This document shows positions 24,331 through 42,646 of a stretch of DNA of 64,000 bases, piece after piece. The stretch is from Eleginops maclovinus (taxonomy: Eukaryota > Chordata > Actinopteri > Perciformes > Eleginopidae). The DNA lies in assembly GCF_036324505.1 (NCBI RefSeq), contig NC_086357.1:17982793-18046792 (forward strand). The letters are read 5' to 3'. The notes under the pieces are model-generated. The model made no database searches. It saw nothing but the letters and a program-made list of their open reading frames with translations, and was not told where the DNA came from. Numbering within the stretch: the first letter of the stretch is position 1; every line of letters begins with the position of its first letter. The translations under genes and the position numbers were made by a program.

Positions 24331-27300
24331 ATCAATGCAAACCTTATTTCCTTCATCATGGACATTCATTTCATTTCTATTGGAAATGATCCAATCAATA
24401 TTTCCTAATGAAAGCAGCCCTTTATTATGGAACGTGCAATTATCTGATTCAGCTGGCATGTGCAAGCTAAGGCAATTATCCTCCATTTGGTCCAGGACAG
24501 GCTCATTGCAATTCAGTTCAGTCTCAGGTCAGGAGCATGAGACCTTTTACTGAGTCCCTGTAAATTGAGATGGAAAGTCAAATGCCTTGAAATATTTAGA
24601 GGTAGGAGCAATGAGGGCAGAGGAGATTTTTTTTTGTTGTGGTGTGGAATATGGATGGATGAATGTACAATGTGTTGGTCTTAATGGTTTTTGAGTTGAG
24701 GCTAAAATGTTCTTATTTATTGTCCCATGCCACTAAAATCCAATTATATATAATCTATTGTGTAATTATAATTTTGCTTGTATATTTATTTATTTTTCTT
24801 ATTTATTTATGTAGCATAGACTTTTTTAGTATTGATTTTAGCTTTCATGCAACTACAGTACAGTGACAGGTTCTGACAAGATGAGATTGCTGAGGCTGCA
24901 GCAGCAGTGGTCCACCACTAATGGTAACACAATAACCAAAGCCAATGGCCTCAAAGCACAGAGCCAGCCATCTCTTTTAATGTAATTGGTTTATGATTTA
25001 CTGAAAGACATGAGTTACCAACAACCTCATACCTAACGCCCTGTAATGGAAAAACTAGCCCCCTGTTCAGCACTGCGGTCAACTTTGATGAGTCCAAAGC
25101 AAATGTATTACGACCTGGGTGCATATTCTATACCTACCTTCATTGATTTATCACTTCTGCTACTCCATTTAGTTTAAACTCCATCCAAAAAGCCAGCACC
25201 CATCCCTTTGTGCCTTGGACAACCTGCAAAGTGTTTAACGTCTTGAAGGCTGAACTGTGTCCTCAAACATTTGTTGCCAGGGCAAACAGAGTTGCTATGC
25301 AGGGCTCAAGTCCAACAAAGTACAAACATCCTTCGTTTTGACCAGCGGTCAGGGTAAGCTCAGGATGGTATCTATTTTGTGAGTGGATGAAAAGTCAGTG
25401 GCACTTCAATGCTTATCCTACTGCAGTAAATAGGAACATTCAGACTGATTTTCCTACTCTGGGTAATATCAGATATCTGGTAAACTGTCAAATGTTGCCC
25501 CGTAACTAGACTTTTTCTCAGTGAAAGAAGAACCACAGAGACTAAAGCTTAATCTGAAGATAAGCAATCCGTTTTTCACAAACAATGATCCATTCAATGC
25601 ATTCGGGAAAAGAACACGCTTGAAATAGCACTGATGCAGCTGTTTTGTCAGAAGCACACCGGGTGAGCAGAGACGATAAATGTCGGGGAGGATTTCTATA
25701 GAAACTGGAGCACAACAAACTATTTCAGTCCTTTACCCAAACTGATTGGGTAAGAAGAACTGAGCTCTTATAGTGGCCCTGGTGGTGCTGTGGACCATGA
25801 CTTCTCTCTGTGAAGCAATTAGAAAGCAGTCCGTCACTTTGTGACATCAGGGCATTTGTGGCATGCAGACATTTACGTGTCCAATAAAAGGTTTGGACTC
25901 AAATGGACCATAAAAATTTATGCCAGTGGTAAAATTGTTTGATTACTTTATTGAACCACATGCCCAGAGAGACTAGCATTCTTTTGTGACTGAGCATGAA
26001 TTACAGAGATTTGACAGTTTAAACTCGTTTAAAGAGTCAAAGCTTATAGAAGTCTGTGCCCGCTACTGGAGATTTATGATTTACACATTTTCATGCTGGC
26101 TTGAAAAGTGAATAAGTAACATTTCCTTACTGCTGAACAAATTCAGGACTTGATTTCAGTCCTGCTGTTTTGTTCTTGGCAGCTGTGACTGCTGTGAAGC
26201 ACTAATGAGAAAGAACATACAAGGCCTCTTAACGGCGTATCCTGAAAAAACAATGAATATATGACCCTTTGGAAATTCCTGCAACAGATCTTCTCTTTAC
26301 TCCTGCCCTCAGTCGTTAGCCACAACCTCCTGGTGTCAGTGTTTCTGTCAATAATGCCTGACCAGTAGCACCAGCTGTTCAAATTAAGCCTCATTATAAC
26401 AATATAATCTTAAGTGTCTAACTGGGTGTTTACGCATGAAGATTGAACTTTACATTTCACCAATAACATCACAACAAAACAAAAAAGTTCTAAAGACTAA
26501 ATTACCAGAGAAATTGTCTAGGTTAGCTAAAAAAAAAAAAAAATCCCAATCACTTTAAATATTTACACGTATATACACTAATACACTTACAACTATTGGA
26601 TCGATTTTAATGTGTTTAAATACTTTATTTTATTACCAAAAGTTTGCAAATCTGACATGGTGGTAAACATGGTAAAAGTAACAGCTGCTTTATATTGGTC
26701 AATGTTTACATTGTGAGCGAATTTAAATATACAATCTGCTGGTACAACAAACATCTAGCCGGAAACATCTAGTCTTGAACATGGATGTTTTAAATAACTC
26801 TCATCCTGCTGCAAAAAGGTTAAAACCAAATATGGAAATAACAGTAATTGGGTTTTTTGTTGTGTTTAAAATATTTGGATGACAAGCCATTTGCTCGTCT
26901 AAAAGCTGGTCAGTTGCCTGAAGGATGAGTTATGATGTTAATGCAACAGTTTTTTCTAAACTGTCCATCTGTGCTGTCACAAACTTCGGACTATCTCGTA
27001 TATGTCAGTTTGGAAAGCCTGCACCTTTGTATTATTTTCTTCAGGGCTGTTGTTCTTAAGTGCAAGTTCAGAGAACATTTCATAACAACGTCAGCGTGCT
27101 GTCGGGAAAGAACAAGCTGTTCAAAGTAATTCATTGTTTGAAGAGTTGCCAACATTCTTCCCTGAGGAGAGGAGAGGAAAGCTATTCAACAATCCTTCAA
27201 CAAGAGCAGCAGGGTTCAAGCCCCGACAGCAAACATCCACCCGCTTCAGGTGAGAAGTTTTACTCTGTTGGTGAATGTTGTTTTTCAGAACAAATGTTGT

Positions 27301-28854
27301 TTGTTTATTAACAAACGTTCATTAAGTGGCAACTTGAGTTGTGCCTGTGTAGGTGGACCCGAGCAAATCGGCATGAAAATGATAATATTTTTAGATATAA
27401 CAAAGAGGAAGGAATAAAAAGATTGGTTTCTAAAAAAAAGCAAAGTCCCGGAAAGGATTATTAGTATAATTATCTGTGTTGGAGTTTTGCTGACAAAGAA
27501 CATGTTTGACATTTCATGAGTAATAGGGAAAAAAAACATTTCTGGTGAAAATAATTGGAGCATGAAGGTCAAGTTGAGAACCTGAACTCAACAATCCCTG
27601 CTGCTGAGAAACCTAAAATAAAAAGAGTAAAATATCTCATTAATTTTCTAAAGATTATGGAGATAAAAATGACACATACTTTTATTGAATAGAAAGTATA
27701 CCAACGTAGAATATTAAAGAAATAACTTGAATGGACACCAAAAAAAACGAGTGCAGCTATTTGTATAAGTAAAATCAATAACAGTCTGTCATTTTGTGTC
27801 CCTTATCATATTAGTTCAAGTTTACTCGATACCATTCAGCATTCAGCTCATATAACACTCGGAAACCTTATAAATGGTGCTTCCCCGCTCTAATCGTTTA
27901 CATCTATTAATTATCTAAGTCCAAAGTGCCAAAATAAGATAGGTGCTCTCCATGGTCCTGCAGTAACAACTGTAACTGGCACGTTAAGGGTTAGTCGGGT
28001 GCATGACTGCTCCTTCAAATGACTGTTTGTGTGGTTGGACTAAAAAAGAACCTACACACTCTGCTGTCTCCTGTGTTCTTCCTCAACATTTTTTACTGTT
28101 GTTGCTTTATGTGTTTACCTCTCTCCTTGTCTAAGACTAATGGCCTTAGAAATTGTCTAATTAAAGTTTCCTTTTGTTTTTGTGGTAAGAGCCGGTTAAG
28201 ATTGGGATCTAAACAACAAATTGGTTTTTACTTCTGTTAAACACACTCGATTAGAGGTGAGTGTTTGTCCCCTCTGTGTTTTGTTTGTGGCTCATTCAGA
28301 GTAATTGGGTCTTCTTTTCACCCAAAATTATTTTCAATTTTTGATAACATAAGTAAGTTTTTGTTCAGGAACCTCCAGTAACTGTTTTTGTGCCAGGCAT
28401 TTTCTAAAATAATAAACAGTGTAAAACCACTGCATTGGTTTACAGAAGTTATATCACTGTTTTTATTGTTACTGGATACTAAATTTGATTGGCAAATTGT
28501 GTAATAATGCTTTACTTGCATTCACTTAGCCCTCTCTGAATCCTTCATGTAGGCCCACATCCCACTTTTGAGTACTCTGAGTAAGACTATATACAGCTTT
28601 GTTAGGGTTAGGGTTTGTAACAATTCACTGTCAGCGGGGCTAGCACACTTTGCTTGTGTTAAGCATAGCGGCACTGGATGAAATATAGCTTTTCTACATG
28701 TTTACATGATAATGCTTATTGAAAAAGCATATTGATAAACTACTGGTTTTCTACTGCAGAGGTTTTATCACAGCAACAAGCATAATTGTCTCCAACTCCA
28801 ATCATCTTCACTTCACTGTTTCCATTGCAACCTCTCTGCTGCTTGCTGACTGTG
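24331..28854. other. gene-poor stretch
   Basis: No coding exon or clear transposon was recognised. AT-rich sequence with an A-run near 26530. A short telomere-like TTAGGGTTAGGG occurs at 28602-28613, too short to mean much. Open frames are short and featureless. Confidence 0.45.
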
Positions 28855-33566
<4,712 letters not shown>

Positions 33567-33569
33567 TGT

Positions 33570-33645
33570 AAGTAAAATTGTGTTTATATAACACCCTTCT
33601 CAACACGAATGTACAAAGTGCTTTACAGACCGTACACAATAAAAT
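33570..33645 (-). mobile_element. 3' end of a retroposon beside the (GTAA)n array
   Basis: The plus strand reads TGTGTTTATATAACACCCTT, then ACAAAGTGCTTTACAGA. Its complement is the AAAGCACTTTG...TTATATAAACAC type of tail common on fish SINEs and LINEs. In that orientation the tail ends at the tetranucleotide array, so the array probably grew from the element's 3' terminal repeat. Confidence 0.45.
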
Positions 33646-36600
33646 ACACAATTTCAACATTTCTCTATAGGCCTGGCCCCATGGAAGCAGAAGATCAAAG
33701 GAAGATTTGTGTTTTTATAACTCTCCTTATGACCCACTGAGCAACTTTCAGAGTCCTACTCACAACATTTTATGCAGTTTTTTGTTATTTCCATGGCTCA
33801 ACTTCCCTGAAAAAGCATTTCAGATACTCCATTCTAAAAACTCCTGTTCACATGCCTGTCTTTATTTATTTCTAAATTTGATTGTCTTGCATGAATCAAT
33901 GTGGAAACATTTAAGTCAAAATATCACTTGATCAATAAACGTCTGTACACTATTGGTTTTACTTGATTAGCATGACTGGATGTAAAAGTCGTTGCTAAGG
34001 CTCCAGGAAAAGGCATCCAAATACAGACGGTAAAAAGGTTGGTTTGTTGTCAGAAAACATGCTGTTGTTTTTCACCCCTTTATTTAATTTGATACTTCTG
34101 TAAGGGAAAAACATTCATCAAGAAGATCAATTTTTCCTTGCCCCCCTCTGAACTAAACGGTCAGGTACTTTATTTATCAAAATGAAAACTCAATTTTAAC
34201 ATCAACAGAAAACCAGGTACACAATGGACCTGACATAAACTCGATGTCTCGCTATGCTACAACTGCTGGGCTTGTGTATCTATGCAAAAATAAAACAGCA
34301 GAACAACGCTGAACAGCAGTAAACATAAGCAGAATCATTAATATACAAAACTGTATCTGTGAAGAAAATGTACAAAGAGAGGGACAATTACAGATTTCAC
34401 CAAGCCCTTTAATCTGTCAATTGCCAAGTAAAGCCTGCAGAAGGAGGTCAGAAAAACTGAAAAAGTGTTGAACTTAAAAGCAGCAGACTAATGTTTCCTA
34501 CAGTTTCTATGTGCTGTGACCTAGATATTTCATAAGCTGAACCAACCAGCCGACTACTCATATAGGTCCTGACAACTACTATATTAAATGAAATGTTGAA
34601 CCTAATAATATAGTCATGATTAACAAATCGCATTTCTCTATGAGTTTGTATTGCGCGACCACCAGCCTCCCTTTTAAAAAGGGGTGAGCATGATGATAGA
34701 AAAAAAACGTGCCTATGTCCGTATCAGTGCTTTAAAAAGCGAGAACTTTTCATCTGATTAAAATGCCACTTTTGTGAGGTCTTTGTAATTTGACTGTTGC
34801 AACATTTTACAGTCACTGCCATTCAATCCTGGGGGGTAACATGTCCAGACACTGACTTCTCAGGAAATCCTCCTTAAATCTTGCAAATCTCTCTGTGACG
34901 CGAGAATGTCAACAGAGAGTTGTAGACTGACCAAAACTGCAGGAAAATTGGACAGGAAGTCAGCGAGAGACCTTGTAAGAAGCCACAAATTGGCAGTAGG
35001 CTCAAAAACCTTGAGCACTTTGAATTCCCATGCGGCTAGAAATGCAGTTGAGGCTCGACTATGGCCTTGAACATCCAAAGACTTCCCGTTAAAAACAAAA
35101 TGTTCATGCTGGGGAACGCTAATGTCAGTCTGTTGCAATTAATGGTCACTAAGCTTGAGGTCAAAGCAATCCCCTACACACACATGTAAATAAACATACA
35201 CTTTGGCCTTTGACTTGTATTTTACACATTTGCATAACCTGCATTAAATTGTATCTTATTTGCATATACTTTTTTTTCCTTACATAAACACACAGTGCAA
35301 GACAAAGCAGTGAAAATGGTTAGTCATCATGGTAATGTCGAGCTGATCACAGAACATATGTTTTTATATCTTGAAGAGCTGGTAATACATTCATTATTTA
35401 AATGTATAGAGGCAACATCGATTTTAAACCAATGATCTTCAGTGGGAAGTATTCATTCATTGTCTTGAAAGGAGACTGTACCAACACAATTTCAAGTTAA
35501 TCATAAAATACAAATATTTAGGGACTGAAACAAACATCATGATGAGTTTTATAAATGTGTTTATTTGTAAGCAGTCACGCTTGATATTTCCTTACAAATA
35601 AAGGAATGATTCCAGTCAGTTCCACACATACAGTTGCACTCATTCTTTAGTTTTATGTCTTAAGTATATTGTGTGTTGCACTGTAGGATGAGCCTAGGAC
35701 TTAATTTATACTGTTCATTGCCAAAACTACACTTTAGCTATCGTGCATATGACAAAAATGCGTTTGAACCTTTATGAATATTTGAGCATCATACCTGGGC
35801 CAATAGCGCTGCAATAAGTATGTCCTGCTTTTTAATAAATTCACTGCATGTTTTATCGTGAAGTATTGTCTGGGGCTACATTAAACAAACGGATTAGACA
35901 CAGATAAAGAACAGGATCCTTGACACGGGCTTAATTAGATACATTATTCCATCGGAAGAAAACAAATTAACATCCTGCCAGTAAATTAAGTGGAGGAGAC
36001 GTGAGTCATAAGGCTTTACATCACATTCTGCGATGGGAAGATGACAAACGACTGAGAGTCATTAGGAAGAGGTGATGAAGAAGACTTTATGCTGCAGTGT
36101 TGTGGAATGATAAGACATTAATTGATTCATGGTAAAGGGGTGAAATAGAAAATGAATCATCTGATCATCAGCAGTGTTGAGCAGTGCTAGAGCTTCTTTA
36201 ACAAGTTAGACTCTCTTTGTGTTACCACTTCTTTTCTATAAATTCCCAGAAATTGAAGCCAGATCACACATTGAGAGTGCGATATTGTAGCCAGTGTGTA
36301 TCTGTGTGTAGGTGTTAATCTGTTGCTGTAGAATTTTGTTCTTGCAGTCTTCCTCATTTATTTCCTCTTGCTTATTTTTTCACTTACAATTGTCAAGATG
36401 TTACTGTAATGATACAGAGCTGTACTTGCTAATATTCAATTGAAAAAGAAAATCTTTAGGTTTTTAATGTTGGTTGAACAAAACAGTAATTTTACTTTAT
36501 CACATGTCAGTCAGGAAATTACATTTAAACATTTGTTTTAAAATGTTCAAATTAGTCACTATTTGAGAAAACACTGAGCAGAATTACCTCTAGTAAAAAA

Positions 36601-37084
36601 TATTATTTATCATGGAAAAGAAGCTTTGACACTTTTGACACAACCTTCATTATTTTTTATATAAAAAAGAGCTATAGAAAACTGTTATCCTTCGCAACTC
36701 CCACCCTTAAGTATTCAATGTCAAACTATTACTGCCATGGGCCTTGTGGCTATCTTTGAGTGAATGTTGATACAAATGTTATTAACTGTTCTATTTAAAG
36801 AATAGTATACAAAGACCTTTGGTATTGTTAAAATAGATCTTTTTCTACCTTGAGAGTATTTGTACTTTAATGAAAGAATTTCAAACATCTGCAAAACACA
36901 TTTAGCATGGGTATGTGGATTTCATTACCAATACTGCATAAGCAGGCATATTAAATCAGTAGAATATTTGTTTTAAATAAATGACCCAAATAAGAAATTA
37001 AAGTTGGAAACTGGAAAACTGGATTTTCTTAAAAGCAAAAACAGTAAAATAACATTTAAAAAAAAACTTTCATATGGATAGAAT
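33646..37084. other. gene-poor stretch
   Basis: No supported exon. AT-rich. The interval 35930-36150 has several TAATTA/ATTAAT cores and fewer homopolymers than its surroundings, but that is too weak to call an enhancer. Confidence 0.45.
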
Positions 37085-37384
37085 CACAGGATGAAACCCT
37101 CTTTATTGTCACATACATGCACACAGCAGAGCACACACAGTGAAATTGGTACTCTGCATTTAACCCATCCTAGTACTAGGAGCAGTGGGCAGCTATTGTG
37201 CAGCGCCCGGGGAGCAATGGGGATTGGAAGTGTCCGGTGCCTTGCTCAAGGGCACCACAGCAGGACCTAGGAGGGGAACTGGGACCTAGCAGTCCACTTT
37301 CCATATTTCAAGTCTGTTCGGGGACTTGAACTGGCAACCCTACGATTCCCAGTCCAAGCCCCTACTGACTGAGCCACTGCTGGA
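37085..37384 (-). mobile_element. tRNA-headed SINE, minus strand
   Basis: Read on the minus strand, the head has an A-box-like TGGCTCAGTCAGTAGG (37362-37377 region) and a B-box-like AGTTCAAGTCC (37321-37333 region). The body has the block GGGCGC...CACTGCTCCTA and the 3' end ...GTGACAATAAAG. It is homologous to 58331-58569, which shares TTTGACCCATCCTAGT-like, GGAGCAGTGGGC and GCGCCCGGGGAGCA blocks. The tRNA-like head is present a second time at 37500-37573 because of the rearrangement described next. Confidence 0.75.
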
Positions 37385-37499
37385 CAAACTATGAAACAGT
37401 GACACGGTTTAAAAAATATATATATTTGGCATGTCTGGCAAAGTCGTTTACCAGCTGAGGAAGATGCAGAGAGCACTTATACTGTATCTGATGATATTC
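37385..37499 (+). repeat. inserted copy of the 12956-13074 segment, flanked by 74-bp direct repeats
   Basis: About 115 bp matching 12956-13074 almost perfectly lies between two identical 74-bp copies of the SINE head (37311-37384 and 37500-37573). The left junction shares TGGAC with the donor and the right junction shares an ATATT-like stretch, so both have microhomology. Confidence 0.85.
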
Positions 37500-37593
37500 A
37501 GTCTGTTCGGGGACTTGAACTGGCAACCCTACGATTCCCAGTCCAAGCCCCTACTGACTGAGCCACTGCTGGACTGACTGAGCCACTGCTGGA
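37500..37593 (-). repeat. second copy of the SINE head plus a 20-bp tandem duplication
   Basis: 37500-37573 is identical to 37311-37384. The last 20 bp (CTGACTGAGCCACTGCTGGA, 37554-37573) is repeated once more at 37574-37593 before unique sequence resumes. Confidence 0.9.
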
Positions 37594-40308
37594 ACCAGCG
37601 ACCTAAGGATACTTCAGTTTTGTATTCTAAAAGGCAAAACAAAGTTAGATAGAGGGCTTAACCAACCCCTGGCTGTGCTGAATAATAAGAGGCAAGAATT
37701 GAATTAAATGGCTAACAATATGTCATTAATCAAGAAACACAAATATTGAAATGAGAGGCTATTCCTTCATTTTATGCCTCATGACACACATTGTGTATTG
37801 CTGTGAGATGGCTCGTCTTACTCTGCTCCCTCCAGTTACTTATCTCAAGAGGATTAAATTATAATCGACTGTTTTAATTTACAGCTGCTGACTCATTTGC
37901 AACCTCTTGAACAAGCGCCTCTGTGAGCAGCACTGTTTGTACTGAGCAGTCATTATAACACTTATCCGTGTCACTTTGGACAGGGAGTAAAGTAGTTTGA
38001 AAATGGCATCTATGTTCGACAAAAAACGTAAATACATAAGGGTAAGGACTTTCATTACAGAGCTATATTGAGGCCTGCGAACTCATGCAACCAGCTATTA
38101 ATTTTGTCTGTAATTTGCTTTCACTGCTTATTCTAATGTCTCTCAGTTATTAAGTAAGTAATTAGAGTGGGAAATTACAGGTTTTGATTAAATTACTCTA
38201 TGTTATGGAGTACCTACTTATAAAACAATGTGAATGAGGTCAAATAAAACAAAAAAGGAATGAAAAAAGAAGAATACTGTTATCTAGATGTGGAATGCTA
38301 TGCACATACAGGTTGCTAAGGTATATTAAGGTAGATACAGTATATATGGTTAGCCTTTCATCTGCAACTGGCAATTAGTTGATAATAAGATGTATTTGTC
38401 AACTTTTTCACTTAGTTCAAAAGGTACATAAACTATCATGACATTTAATTTTCTAGCACTTGAGCCTTCAAGTTGTTCAGTGATTTGTTTTGTTAATTAA
38501 ACTATTTAAAGTTTATTCTCTCCTAGCATTTCAGCTACAACTGAGAACACACAGAACAAATGAATGCTTATGGTTTTGAGTGCTTGTTCATTAGTTTCCT
38601 AAGCGGATTTAGTGTATTCTCTTTCACATTTAAATTAAAACCCATCTAATTATATAATTCAAAATATAATAATAAAGGACTTTATGGCAACGTGAGTTTA
38701 TTACCAAGAGACCAAGCAGATATCAGAAATCCTTTATAAGTCCCACAGCGGGGAAATGTACAATAATAATAATAGCAGAGGGAAGATAATTGAATAGGGG
38801 CAAGATCTATACAACAATATACTGTAGTTGAGTTTCCTCAGAGGTTTTTTGTGAGAGATTTTTATGAGATTTTTTTAGGTTTATGAGGCCTATGATTGAA
38901 TGTGAGCAGCTGGTTGTCATGACGCTACCAACCTTTCTCTTCAAATGTGTCCTTTTATATCAGCAGTTCAATGATGAGCAGTGGTAGTCACTGTGGAATT
39001 GCAAGCACAATTTCAAGTAATTGCTGGACAGTCATACTGTAGGTAGGATGATCATTCTGGAAAAAATCTATTTCTGTTTTGACCAGATTAAACCCCCTTT
39101 GTTCAGTCCCACCTTGTGCCTCCCTGAACTGAACTGCTGCTGCAGGGTTTCAAAGATATTGGCCTCAGCTTTCTGTTTGTATAGCTTTAGCGATAACAAA
39201 GAACCTGCTGTTGTCGCACTTACAACTTCAAACATACAGTAGAAAGAGCTCACATGCTGTGAAAAATGTGATTAACTGCTCATTTCAATAACTGTGAAGT
39301 CTCTGGGTGGTGTTGTTGCCATAAAGCGCAGCAAGGATGTTGGCCTCTTGTGAGACCATGTTTGTAATATTGGAAAACCCATTTCATCTCAAGGAAAACT
39401 GAATTATAGATCAGGCAGGTCGATATACATCATGGAAAACAAACAGAACTGCCATGACTGAGAAAGAAAAACAAATTAATGGGCCATTTCAAATATGCAT
39501 AAACCATGAACCATAAATCAGCTGTTATGTGATCTCTCTACTTTGTTTGAGAGCCCCGATATAAGTTAATGTTTCTGCTGTATTAGCACTTCATCAGTGC
39601 CATGTCATTCGACAGTAATTGTTGTTTGGAAGAATATTTAACTACACCCTATATTTATATTGATTTGCGGTGAGTGCAGTCTGTCAGTCAGTGTTGACCC
39701 AGCAGCGGGTTTTAATCAAATTTTCCAGTGACAGAATCAGGCCTACATTTCCAGTTGTGCAGGATAAAGTAAAAGACATAATGTGTTTGGTTTTACATAA
39801 ACATTAAGACTTAATTTTAATCAAAAGCTTTTCATTAGCACAGTCGAGAAAAGAAGCTTTATAAATCTTTACCATGAGGATTTACTAGGCTCCAGGCAAT
39901 GTAAGAATACTAGGGCATAGTTAGTTTTATCTACTTCTCTTGATTTGCGAAGAGAAGTGTATGGATGGGATTATTAAGTATAGTTTAGACATAGATGCTA
40001 TGTTACGTCATAGGTTACCGCCCAAGAATATACAAAATACATGTTTTGAAGTACTTTAAACTATAAAACTGTGTTTGTTACTTCAGTAAACAGTCTGAAT
40101 GCATTTGAAACCACTACTGGCAGCACAGAGCTGAGACAATTTATTTAATTTGACCATGATTTGCTGTTTATCCAAATTACATATTTATTTTAAATTAATT
40201 CCACAGTTTGAGATACAGATTTTTTTTAGAAGAACAAATACTTTATTGATTTTTACTAATTTCCTTTTTCTTTTCTGCTCACTGGTGAGCACAACCAAAA
40301 ATGAACCT
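37594..40308. other. gene-poor stretch
   Basis: No supported exon. Includes a retroposon 3' end (38722-38790, listed separately) and a 9-bp-arm inverted repeat at 39933-39958. Otherwise AT-rich. Confidence 0.45.
38722..38790 (-). mobile_element. L2/CR1-like retroposon tail, minus strand
   Basis: The plus strand reads ATCAGAAATCCTTTATAAGT then CCCACAGCGGGGAAATGT. It has the same hairpin (CCCACAG.GGGG) and tail order as 21731-21780 and 52020-52050. A short, diverged fragment. Confidence 0.5.
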
Positions 40309-40313
40309 CTAAT

Positions 40314-40797
40314 TGTCATGGTTATAAGGTTTTGTTAGCTTTATTTTGAAATGTATATCCTCCTTGTGTCTTGTCTGGTGTCACTTCCTGTGTTTGCCCT
40401 CCTGTGTCTGATTGTCTCATTGGGATCACCTGTTGCCCTTGTGTTTCTCCTCCCCTCCCCAGCTGTGTCTTGTCCTAGGATTACCCTTCTGTGTATTTAG
40501 TCTTGTCTTCCCTTTTACTCCTCGTTCGTTTGTCGTCGCTTTTCCCCTGTCAGCCTTCCCATGAGTTGGACTTCATGTCATGCCTAGATCTCTATCGTCT
40601 GCCCTCCCTTGTCCAACTTTGCCTTTGCGGTTTGTTATAGTTTTGTTTTGATACTTTTACCTTTTGTTTGTACTTTGCCTGCTTCCCTAGTTTTGTGTTT
40701 TGTTAACAGCTTTTTATTAGAATAAAGCTTGATTTTTGTTAAACCCTGAATCCCTCCTCCTTACTGCACTTGGGTCCTGTCTCCCCCAACCCTGACA
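40314..40797 (+). mobile_element. solo LTR with 5-bp target-site duplication
   Basis: Begins TGTCATGG and ends CCCTGACA, the same terminal inverted pentamer (TGTCA/TGACA) as the LTR at 10258-10649, with which it shares long blocks. AATAAA lies at 40721-40726. The flanks carry the direct repeat CTAAT (40309-40313 and 40798-40802), as expected for integrase-mediated insertion with a 5-bp stagger. No internal region follows, so this is a solo LTR left by LTR-LTR recombination. At 484 bp it is longer than the 392-bp relative. Confidence 0.85.
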
Positions 40798-40802
40798 CTA
40801 AT

Positions 40803-42646
<1,844 letters not shown>

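Noticed and set aside
28602..28613. Telomere-like TTAGGGTTAGGG
   Set aside because: Two units only; expected by chance and not an interstitial telomere.
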